Positions 54,010-64,000 of a stretch of DNA of 64,000 nucleotides are shown here, one piece after another. Every line of letters begins with the position of its first letter. The stretch's first letter is position 1. The stretch comes from Atrina japonica (taxonomy: Eukaryota; Mollusca; Bivalvia; Pterioida; Pinnidae), in assembly GCA_030159075.1 (NCBI GenBank), contig BROG01000246.1, forward strand, positions 558,001-622,000, read 5' to 3'. The notes under the pieces are model-generated. The model was not told the DNA's origin. It searched no databases and saw only the letters and a program-made list of their open reading frames with translations. Both the position numbers and the translations under genes were made by a program.

Positions 54010-54820
54010 TTTGATATTCTGTGTATACAGAAGCGTGTCATGTATTAAGAACCCTTTCCTGAATGTCTTATAGGCCAGGAACAAAATATTGAAATTTCTG
54101 GTAAAACCTTGATATCCGTTTTGAAAGGATGTATAACGGTAACACCAAATAGAAACCATTTCCCCTACAAATTATCGGCTTCAACTGCCGGGGGTAACAT
54201 CATCTACACAGTGCTATTGTTCGAACACGCCAATGTCGGTTACGACATGCACTCATTGATCTATTTTTACACTAAATCTTTAATTACCAATGCCATCTAT
54301 TTATGTTGCTGCAACTTCAATTCAAAACAAATGACAGACCATTTTGTTTGGCAAACCCCTCAGATGGTGTTGAAGGGCTCATAATTAGTTGATATATTAT
54401 CATTATATAGCTAGTCGTCAACTTCCAAATCATCTAGCTTTATTTCCCAACATTTCATATATTTCATTCTGTCAGGAAGTTTACATTAACAATGATTGAC
54501 GATGTCATTTCCTACTATCCCTGTCCATAAGGGATACAAACCATAAACTAATTACAAGCAAGCATCAGTTTTTCTCTTTTGGAGTCGTTCTGTCTTGTGG
54601 AAATTGTTCTAATAATCTTACTATTGGATATATCTTAGAAATGTAGTATGTAAAATGGCAATATATTGAAAATTTCCCTCTACGTATGTCTCGGTATGCA
54701 GCTGATGTATAATTAAAGATCTATTTTTATCACGTTATAGATTATGATAGAATATCTGTTGCATGAGAATCATAATATATCTGTCCCACAAAAACTTTGT
54801 ATGGTAATAAAAATGACGTT
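54010..54820. other. No recognisable gene
   Basis: A 91-codon frame at 54109-54384 has no recognised motif or codon signature. Otherwise AT-rich. Confidence 0.4.
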
Positions 54821-54824
54821 CATT

Positions 54825-55171
54825 TAAACTGGCATTAGCTGTTTTTTTTTCAAAAATGTCTTTCCTTTTTTACACTTAGAATACATTAACAAAAAGTGAT
54901 ATATACAATAATAAAAATTCTTATATTCCTATATATTTGGTGAAAACTGCTTGAGAAACCCAGTTTGGCAATTATTCACTTGTAATTCACTAATTCAACG
55001 TAAATATCCGTATTTGCATACTTCTCTGGACCTGACCTTATTTTCACAAAATGTATAGGAATATAAGATTGTTTATGCCTGTATATAGCTCTTATTTGTT
55101 ATTGTTCATCATGTACAACTAGTAAAAGTAAACCAATTGAAATAATATTTTTGGTAAACACAGCCGTTTAG
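54825..55171. mobile_element. MITE family 1, intact copy (about 347 bp)
   Basis: Long inverted arms of about 130 bases: left AAACTGGCATTAGCTG to TTCTTATATTCCTATATATT, right AATGTATAGGAATATAAGAT to AAACACAGCCGTTTA. It could fold into a hairpin. Three further copies, two of them interrupted, are in the window. Confidence 0.85.
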
Positions 55172-55224
55172 GTTATTTGTTTATTACTGTTCTACAACAA
55201 GAATATTTCGCTGATTTAGGTGAA

Positions 55225-55465
55225 ATTCCACAAATTAGGAGACTGGCGCTCCTTGTTTAGCACCTACCATAACAAGGGACCTCGGGTTTTAAGTCCCATT
55301 CGAAAGACTCGTGACTTTCACACTTCTTATGCCGGGCGCATATCGAAAGAACAGTTACTGCCATTTTCAAAAGTATTTGGTATGACTCGTTACCGGGAAT
55401 CAAACCATGGAACTTCCGCTTGTGAGGCAAAAGCCCTGCCACTGGACCAGCACAAGCTGTCGTTC
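55225..55465 (-). mobile_element. tRNA-derived SINE, diverged
   Basis: On the minus strand the head CTGGTCCAGTGGCAGGGCTT and GCCTCACAAGCGGAAGTTCC has a B-box-like GGTTTGATTCCC. The body has CATAAGAAGTGTGAAAGTCA and GAGGTCCCTTGTTATGGTAG, parallel to the copies at 52070 and 29225. Confidence 0.7.
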
Positions 55466-55929
55466 CTTTTTACCATCTACCAGGTTTTGTACGCCGAGAA
55501 TAGTCAGATACGCTCAATATGACTTTTAAAGCTTTTGCACTAAATTCGTCACCCATATGCGAAATAGGGATCGTATCAAACCATGTTCCTCGTACTCGTT
55601 ATGTTTATAAGACGCTTGAGACAGCTTTACAAATAAATTTAAGTTTTCATGATTGAATTCAATTTCCTCGTGCAATTATTGATTATTTCGAAAATCTTAC
55701 ATTCAGAAATAATCTGCTTTAACGCATCTTTTCTCTAACACTGATACATATTATTGCTTTACGCCGTTCATTGGCAGTTACCAGAATAGTATTTAAATTA
55801 AGTGTCTTGTACATGTAACAGTGTGTATCATCAAATCTCCCAGGAAGTGACTGGCATTTTCTAATGTTCAAATGTCTATAAAAGTTAAGATAACAAGACA
55901 ATTTTAAAATAAAAAATAAAAATAAAATA

Positions 55930-57526
55930 AAATAAATACTGAACTTTTCAATTTTCTTTGGAATAGTAAGGTTGATAAAATAAAAAGAAGCGATGTAGTC
56001 AAAGAATATTTAAATGGTGGTCTCAACATGATTACTTTAACATTATTTATTGATTCATTAAAACTATCATGGATTAAAAAACTTTTTGTAACTGATAAAA
56101 AGTGGACAAATATAGTAAAATCTTTCATTGATACTGACCTTCTAGCAAATTGTGGCTCAGAATATATAAGGAAATGTGAAAACAGTATAAAGAATAATTT
56201 CTGGAGAGACATTTTGAAAGGATGGTATAAAGTTATGAATATACAATATAATAATAATATAGACTACCAATCTTTCTTAGAAAAACCTTTATGGTTTAAT
56301 AGAGACATTAAAATTGATAAAAAATGTATTTTTTTATAATAATTGGTATAAAAAGGGAATAAGAACTGTGAGAGATTTAATTTCTTCTGAGTGTGAATTT
56401 TATTCTTTCCAGAATTTTAAAAACACTTACAATGTGGACACAAATTTTCTCCAATATAATGGGATAATTTCAGTATTGAGAAAATTAAAAACAAAATATC
56501 AACATGAGGCTGATATGCAAGCTTATCAAATACATCCCTCTATTCCATCAAATTTAAAATTATTCATAAATAACAAAAAAGGTGTGAAACACATATATCA
56601 ATATCTTTCAAATAATGATAACATTGCTGTACCAAAGAATGTTTAATATTAGTGATGAAAAATGGAAAACTATATATAATATCCCTTTGTTACAACAAAA
56701 AATACAAAATTACAATGGTTACAATTTAGAATTAATCATTATATATTAGTCACTAACTCTTTATTGCATAAAATTGGTCTAATCCGGGACCCTAATTGTT
56801 GCCTTTGCAAAACACAACATGAGACCATTGTACATTTACTATGGGAATGTGAAGAAGTGCAAAGTTTACTTAAAATGTTTAAGAATCTTACTGAGACGTC
56901 AAATATTTACTTACCGCTCAGTCAGAGAAATTTCATTTTAGGGATAGATGAAAAATCTGGAAAGACTGTTACTGTAAATTTCATATTTCTTTTAATTAAA
57001 TATTATATCTATAGAACTAGATGTTACAATGGAACACTGTCTGTCATTGCTTTGATAAATTTAATTAAACAACATTTTCAAATAATGAAACATACAAAGG
57101 TTTATAATGATTTTATCATTGAGGATGATTGGAGAGTATGGTTTGATTTTTTGGCCTGAACACCTAACTGTTAGCTGATTTTTACACAGAGTGATATTTT
57201 TTGTCTTTGTAATTTAGTTTATACACTTAATTGAGAGTATCAATATGTCTCAATATGCATATGTTTTACATATATATGACTGATGGAATCTGCTGTTGTA
57301 TTTACTCAGTTATACATTTTTTTTTGTACTAAGACTTCAAAAGTGAGATACAAGTATTTTTATAAACAAAAAGCTACTGTAGAGAGTACTATTATATACA
57401 TATATATAAACAGTTTATAAACTTCTACTTTTTGTACTGCTCTATATCATATAGTACAATTTATTTTTCTGTATGTATGTGTTTTTTTTTTTTGTTTTTT
57501 TTGTTTTTGTATACACGTTTGTGAAT

Positions 57527-57565
<39 letters not shown>

Positions 57566-57774
57566 TCCGGTGTATGTTATATATTGTGTATGTTTGAAGT
57601 GTCTATGTAAATATGTGTGAGTTTGTTTGTGTGTAATGTATGTTAAGTGTGTATGGTACTTGGCCACCCATAATATTCCCCATACTCCCTAGCCAGGTGA
57701 AGATGGAGGGGATATGTAAAAATCCTGGCCATTTGCCATAATAAAATGTGTGAAAAAAAAGAAAAAAAAAAAAA
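55930..57774 (+). mobile_element. LINE C-terminal region and 3' UTR with poly(A)
   Basis: It codes the segment after the RT of a non-LTR retrotransposon: LFNFLWNSKVDKIKR, EYLNGGLNMI, SLKLSWIKKLF, then FWRDILKGWYKV. A C-x2-C...H...C knuckle (NCCLCKTQHETIVHLLWEC) follows, and a C-terminus ending FDFLA at 57159. Frameshifts at about 56330 (an eight-T run) and 56690 break it. The 3' UTR has a long T run (57529-57562), AATAAA at 57741-57746 and a poly(A)-type tail at 57753-57774 that marks the end. It is 5' truncated, as usual for LINEs. Confidence 0.85.
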
Positions 57775-57779
57775 ACAAT

Positions 57780-58165
57780 TTTAAAAAGTGTTTTGGGGTT
57801 TTGAATAGTGTTTTACGCCTACTCAACAATTTTAAAGTTAAATGGTGACTGCCAGATTTTAATAGTGGAGGAATTAACCCGGCTACACTATCTGGAAAAA
57901 GCCACCGGCCTTTCACAAGTACTTCATTAGAGGGAATATAAATCGGAAACACGCAAACGAAAAAAAAAAACAAAAAAACAATAATTTTGACATATCGAAA
58001 TAAAAATCAGTAGATTTAATGATATATAGATTCACTTTCCTTTTGTGAATTTGATATCTTGATAAAAGTATTAAAATATGTTCTGAAATATAAAAAATCT
58101 AAAGAACTAATGCTTTCTATAGCCATATCGACATGCAATCTTCAAATGGCAAGTTTTATAGACAA
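57780..58165. other. No recognisable gene
   Basis: AT-rich flank between the LINE end and a (GA)n array. No supported feature. Confidence 0.4.
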
Positions 58166-58167
58166 AA

Positions 58168-58299
<132 letters not shown>

Positions 58300-59630
58300 A
58301 AAGCGTCGGGTAATGGTTTCTCAATGGACATTTTTCTAATGTTATGTCCTCGATATGCTTTCAGTGATAGACATTTAAGAAGGAAGAATTAAATTTTACG
58401 ATCTGCATTGATTTACATCTATTGATTGATTAACATATTAGCAACACATTATATTACAAGCACAATACCAAAAACAAAATGAACAAGGAGAGGTAATAAT
58501 ATAATAAAAAGCATGTAACGTGTCAGGTGGAATCTTGTGAACCCTTTCTTGACCTGGACGAGTTTAAGTTTTAGGTAATAAAGCATTGCATTCAAATAAC
58601 ATTGAATATAATAATCAACCCTACTTGTCACCATACACAGGACAGTATCCACTGAGGAATAAAACGTTTTTCATGTGCAGCTTTTCATAACCGAAAAGTG
58701 GGTAGAATCATCCGTATGAAAATTAAATGTTACCCACCGCCATCTTATGTGAATTGGACAGTACTTTACCTAAAGAGATATTCAAATATCTTTGTCATTT
58801 CCCTTTCATGCAAACATTAAATTAAGATTTATCATTGTCATTTCTGGTGATCAAATAATAGGTCATATAATAGAATATAAGCAAAAGAATAGCAATACAA
58901 CTAAATCATTAGTGAATCAACCTTGAGTCTTAAACTACTATCATATTTATTGTTATACTGACCCATATACTATAAATTATCAATGATCTACTGACTTAGA
59001 ACCTACACAGCAGACAGCTTGCATGTTTACAAACTGATTCAAATAAAGTCTTTATTTACAAACAACTCTTTGTTATCTCATATTCGGGACCAAATCAATA
59101 TTTTATCAGGCAAAAGTAGATACATTACACAGTATTAACAATATATCTACCGATTACACCAGCGTTATCTATGTAAGTATCCACTGGAGATCTACAACAC
59201 AAAATCATCATATGTTATTTATCAGTCAGAGTGTCGGTGTCGAGGGTCAAAGATACAAAGTCATCTATTTCCCTGTATCATATTATCAATTTCCCTTCTC
59301 TATTTCTGTTTCAGTAATTTTAAACAATGTTTGCTTGACACGAAACAGTTAAAACACAAGCCATTTATCCGTTTCTCTTTTAAGCAAAACACGACATATA
59401 TCCAAGTCTATTTTAACCAAAACACATTATCTACTGTTAGGAAAACTACTCATGGCATCTGAGTATCATGTTATCAGTTTTTGATTTGCAATGGTATTTA
59501 CCCCAAAAGTGAGAGCATCATAAAATCCATAGTAAATCAAAACGTGAGAACGTGATAGGAGTCTTAATCGTTAGATTTGGAGAAGTAACAGGTTCGGTCT
59601 GGATCTTTCGTTAATTGAAAGTAACTGTTC
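58300..59630. other. No recognisable gene
   Basis: AT-rich sequence without a convincing open frame, repeat family or splice pair. It may be intronic or 5' flank of the LGR gene. Confidence 0.4.
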
Positions 59631-59631
59631 C

Positions 59632-59659
59632 TCTCTCTTTCTCTGTTTCTTTCTTCCCC

Positions 59660-59706
<47 letters not shown>

Positions 59707-59707
59707 G

Positions 59708-59748
<41 letters not shown>
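59632..59748 (+). repeat. Mixed (CTGT)n and (CT)n array
   Basis: CTGT units (59660-59696) within a CT-rich tract ending in pure (CT)n. Confidence 0.9.
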
Positions 59749-59749
<1 letters not shown>

Positions 59750-60043
59750 GATATCTACAAAAATAAATATCATATACATTTGTTGTTGTTAATCTTGTTT
59801 ATTCTGTGCTACAGGGTGAATAGGATGAAGGGAAAGAACTGAACACAGATAACACCTATTTAGGTCAAAAGTTGTTCAAATTTCACCTTAGGGTTATTTG
59901 TGGTTGCAGACGGCGATAAACAAATATTTATAATCAACGTCACATTTGCATATTGTTGATAATCATAAACTTGTGGTATATACATATCATATATAGATTG
60001 TATTTGTATTTTGAGAAAGCAGTCGATATGTTGCTATGTGTAT

Positions 60044-60173
<130 letters not shown>

Positions 60174-60174
60174 A

Positions 60175-63100
60175 ACAAGTTTTAGCGGAGTCAAGAGGGG
60201 ATGGGAGCGATGGGAGGGGCGTCGAGGGACGGGGGGGAGGGGGGGCGTGGGGGGGGGGCGAGTGGAGCGGGAGGGGGGGTCGAGGGGAGGAGGTGGGATG
60301 GTGGTGGGGGGGTGGTGAAGGCAGTTGATGGAGCGGGCTGGGACGGATCGAGTCGTGCGAGGTGGGGGCCGGGTCATGATGACCGTGACTTAGAGGGTTT
60401 TGGGTGGGGGGTGGGCACGGTTTCGGGAGGGGAGGGTTGGGGCCGTGGAGGGGGTGAGGGCGAAGAGTTGGGAGGGCGATGGGGGTGGGTTTGGGGGGGA
60501 GCGGTGGAGTGGGGACGGGTGATGGGAGGGGGACGAGGTTTCGGGTGGCGTCAGGATGGGGGAGAAAGTGCGGCGTGAGGGATGGGTTCGTGGTGGGGGG
60601 GGGAGGGAGGGTTGGAGAGGGGTGTGCTGGGGGGGTGTCCGATGACAGGGAAGAGGGAGGTGGGTGAGGGGTTAGCGAGGGGGGGGGAAACGAGGGAGGG
60701 GGGGGGGAGAAAGAGGAGGGACGGGGGACGCGGGTGTGGCTCGACAGGGATGAGTGTGAGGATGGTCGGGTGGCGTAGGTTGGGGGGGAGACGGGGAGGG
60801 TAGGGGAGGGAGGGTGGGTGGATTCGGCGGGGTGGGCGCAGGCGGGTGCGGGGGGGGGGGGTGGGGTATGGGGCTCCTGGTGGCCGGCGGGTTAGATGAG
60901 GGGGGTAGAGTGGTGTGTGGATGGGGGGAGGTTCAGCCATGTGGACTAGATTGCTCGCGAGATACGGGTGAGGTGGGTTGTGGGGGCGGGGCTGGGGGGG
61001 GTGGGGGTTGAGGGGGGGGCGGGGTGGCAAGTGGACAATACGGGCGGGGCAGGGAAATGCAGGTCTGGGGGTGGTGGACTGCGCGGGCCAGGGGTTTGAT
61101 GCGTGACGAGAGTGGGGGATGGAGGAAGAGGGGGGGATCCGGCATTGGGGGCGGCGGAGAGGGGGGCCTGATGGGACTCTAGCTGAGGGGCGGGTAGTTG
61201 GGGATGGGATCATGGCTGGAGCAAACGGGGTGGACCCTCGTGCGAGGGAGGCTTGGCGGGGTGTAGGCTGGGTGGAATGGGGGGTGCGAGGGCAGAGGGG
61301 ATGAGTTGGGGGGGCGTGCGTGGCGCGTAAGGTTGGGAATGATGTGAGGATGGACTGAGGGAGGTGGTTGGTGCGGTGATGGGTCTGTGGGGCGATGGGC
61401 GGGAGGGAAGGGCTTGACCGGTGGGAAAGGGGGGTGGTCAGCGTCAATGAGCAGGGGGTTAGCGGGGGGGGGGTGGCGCGGAGGGGAGAGGCAGGGGGGG
61501 ACGGGGCCAAGGGCGCGGTCGCGGGAAGCGTGGGGAATGGGGAGGGGGGCTAGGATGAGGGGAGTGGGGGGTTTGGTTGGATAGGGGAGTGTCCTATGCG
61601 GCGGGAACAACTAGTGGGGGGCGAGAAGAGTGGGCGGGTGATGAAGGGGGAGGGGGGGGGATCCGTAGGGGGCTACGCGCAGCGGGTGTGATGGGAGGTG
61701 TGGGGAGCGGTGGATGTGGGGAAGGAGGAGGCGGGGAGGCGGGGGGCGGAGTGGAGGGGGGGGAAAGGGGGCGAGAGGGGAGGGGCGCGAGGGAGGGGGA
61801 AAAGGAGGGGTGGTGGGCCGCGGGTGGGGAGGTGGGTGGTGGGGGATGGACGGGTGTTAGCGGGTGGGGGGGGGGGGGGAGGAGAGGGGGAGGAGGTTGC
61901 CGGGAATGTGGAGGCGGGAGGATGGGGCACCGTGCGTGCGAGGCGGGGGGGGGGGCGGGGATGGGGCAGCCGCGTTGTTATTGAAGGACGGGGGTTGGCG
62001 CGGAGGCGGGGGGGATTGGGGAGCTTGGGGTGAAAAGTCAGTGATTGGGGTCATCGGGGGTGAGGAAGGTGTGGGGCCGAGGGGTTTGGGGAGAGAGCTA
62101 TGGAGGTGTGGCGGTGGTGGTGGGGGGGTGCGGAGGCGCGGGTGAGGGGGGTGGATTGGGGGACGAAGGGTTGTTTAGGGGGTGAGGGCTAGGGTGGGGG
62201 GCGGGCGGGTACGGGCGGGTGCGGCTTAGGGATGCGGGGTGATGGGAATGGAGAAGGGATCGGGGAGCGGGGGGGTGTGCGTGTGATGGTTGGGGCGGGT
62301 GGGGGGAGGAGTGGTTTCTACTTCTGTTGTACGAAGTGGCGGTGGAACTCGATTTGGGGTGGGTGGGTGTGAGATGAGGGTGGGAGGGGGGGAGGGGTGG
62401 GGTCAGAGCGACGCCGGGGGGGGGTCTCGGACGGTTGGTGGGAAAAGGTGCAGGGGGACCTGCGGGGGGGCAGGAGGGGGCGGAGACGGGGTGGGGCCTC
62501 GGGGGTGGGGGGGGGAAGGGGGAGGACGGGGGGGGGGCGCGGGTATGGAATGGCGCGGAGCGGCTTGCCGTGGGTGGGGGGGGGTGAGGTGAGAGCTTGC
62601 CACTGAGGGAGGGGTGAGAAAAGCAGGCTTGTTGTGGAAAGTTTAGACGGGGGGTAGGGGGGGGGGTGGCCGGAGGAATGTGGGGGGACACTGGATGGGA
62701 GAGGGTGAAGTCGGGGGGGGTGAGGCGTGGTGAGGAGAATGGTGGCAGGTGTAGGCTGGGGCGAGAGGGCGATGTGGGCGCGGAGCGGGTGGAGGGTGGG
62801 GGAGGGTCGGATGGCGGGGGGTGTACTGGTGAGGGAGCGTGGAAGGGGGGAGGGGAAGCGGGGAGGACTTGCGACGGAATCGGTGCTCGGTGGGGAGTGA
62901 GAGGGGCACACCAGTGTGAAAGAAGCTTGGGGTAGGTGGCACACCCCACCCCGGACGGGGGAAAGAGGATTCGGGGAGTGCGGGATCGGGGTGAAGCGAG
63001 GGGTGTGACGCAGCGGTTGAGGAAGATGGGGGGGGAAGGTTTCGGGATGAGGTGACTGGGCGGAGAGGGGAAGGGGGGGTCTGGGCGGGTCTGTGGGGGG

Positions 63101-64000
63101 GGTGGATGCGTTTGGGGGACTCGGGGGGGGGGGTCGGGAGTGAGGATCAACGCGTCTGAACTTGTGAGCGGGACATGGTGTGGGGCGTGGATGGGGGTGG
63201 CTGGGGACATACAGTGCGGGGGGGGTGTGCGAGAGGGGCGGAATTGGTGCAGTAGGGAGCTGGGTGTGTGGGGGGGGTGCAGGGGGGAGTAGGGGGGCGG
63301 CTGGTGGCGGGGGGGGGCGGGAGGGGGGGTAGCGCTGACTGTGTGTCCGAAGGTCGTGCGGGGGTGGGCGGGGGATGGAGGAATGGCCGTGGACATGGGG
63401 GGTTGGGAGCGTGAGGGGCGGGAGGGGGGAAGGGGGGGTGGGGTGGTGGGGAGGGAAAAAATAAAATGGGGGGAGTCAGGCGAGCAGGGGGGGGGGGGAG
63501 ATGCGTGGGGGCGGCGTGGGGCTAAGGACAGCCGGGGGGGGGGGGTGGGGGGGGGGGGGGGGGGTGTTGTGGTGGGGGTCTGCCGGGGGGGAGAGGGGGG
63601 CGGGAGGGGGGGAGTGGGGGGGGGGGGTGGGGGGGCGCGGGTGGGCGGGGGGGGGAGGGGAGGGGGGAGGGGCGCCGGAGGGCGGGGGGGTGGGGGGGGC
63701 GGCGTTGTCGAAAAGGGGTGAAGGGTGGCCGAGGCGAAGTGTGGGACACGGGGGGGTGAAGATGGAGGGGGGGGGCGGGCCGGGGGGGAAGAGGGGGATG
63801 TAGGCGGCGGGGGGGAGGCTTAGGGGGCACGGGGGGGGGGGCAGAGGAAGTGCGACGGAAGGGGCGCGTTCAGAGAGCCGGAGGTGGCAGGCTGAAAAGG
63901 GGCGGGGGGAAAGGGACGGGGGAATGGAGGGCCGGGATCGAAAGGTGTGGGCTGGGTGGGGGTGGGGAAGAATGTCTGGGGCGTGAGGGAGCACAAGGGG
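60175..64000 (+). other. Aperiodic G-rich block, probable assembly artefact
   Basis: From here to the window end G dominates one strand: 35 of 60 bases in the stretch from 60181 and 47 of 60 in that from 63541. The sequence is not tandemly repeated, shows no splice sites or domains, and resembles nothing else in the AT-rich window. The open frames on both strands (Pro/His/Ser-rich or Gly/Arg-rich) follow from this composition and are not genes. Base-calling failure after the (GA)n array is my preferred reading; real G-rich DNA is possible. Confidence 0.75.

Noticed and set aside
54109..54384. 91-codon open frame after the PLE copy
   Set aside because: No family resemblance, no splice or polyadenylation context, not seen in other PLE copies.
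60200..63994. Many long open frames on both strands, up to 432 codons, rich in Pro/Ser/His or Gly/Arg
   Set aside because: They arise because a G-dominated strand rarely forms stop codons. Both strands are open at once, there are no domains, and the block itself looks artefactual.

Overview
The window is AT-rich animal nuclear DNA. The source is very probably a mollusc, most likely a bivalve. Supporting signs are a many-exon receptor gene with GT-AG introns, dense (AT)n and (GA)n arrays, tRNA-headed SINEs of the kind common in bivalves, Penelope-like (PLE) reverse transcriptases, LINE remnants and several short inverted-repeat (MITE-like) elements. No bacterial-style operon, CRISPR array or viral gene was found. 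The taxon is an inference.

The main gene is on the minus strand, from 50873 down to 21536. Nineteen exons read in one continuous frame and encode 1223 residues of a leucine-rich-repeat G-protein-coupled receptor (LGR). It has 17 visible leucine-rich repeats, the YAYHCC hinge, seven transmembrane helices and a cytoplasmic tail of about 405 residues. Repeat number and transmembrane motifs best fit the type B, bursicon-receptor (rickets/LGR2)-like group. The exons for the signal peptide and N-terminal cap were not found and probably lie beyond the window or in the unreadable block after 60.2 kb. A polyadenylation signal lies 126 bases after the stop.

The second gene-like locus, 14942 to 13878 on the minus strand, is a single-exon type II membrane protein that looks like a glycosyltransferase. 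An in-frame TAA at 14051-14049 breaks it, but the same frame continues to a second stop at 13878 that is followed by AATAAA.

Most other content is mobile DNA. From 1 to 13 kb there are two related hairpins, a PLE tail, a decayed LINE, a composite of a tRNA-like head and an AACGCGTTTTAACGAGAT minisatellite, a 67-bp minisatellite, a SINE and a broken PLE. From 15 to 20 kb there is an element with matched outer ends around 1.9 kb of other sequence, plus microsatellite-bearing duplications. The LGR introns hold further PLE copies, SINEs, LINE pieces and MITEs, several nested inside each other; the clearest nest is 28616-31577. From 51 to 58 kb there are PLE, SINE, MITE and LINE copies.

From about 60175 to 64000 the sequence turns abruptly into aperiodic G-rich text directly after a (GA)n array. 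It resembles a sequencing or assembly artefact more than biology, and every open frame there was rejected. I found no clearly new molecular system. The most useful leads are the LGR gene, the single-nonsense glycosyltransferase-like locus, the nested PLE/MITE structures and the G-rich block.
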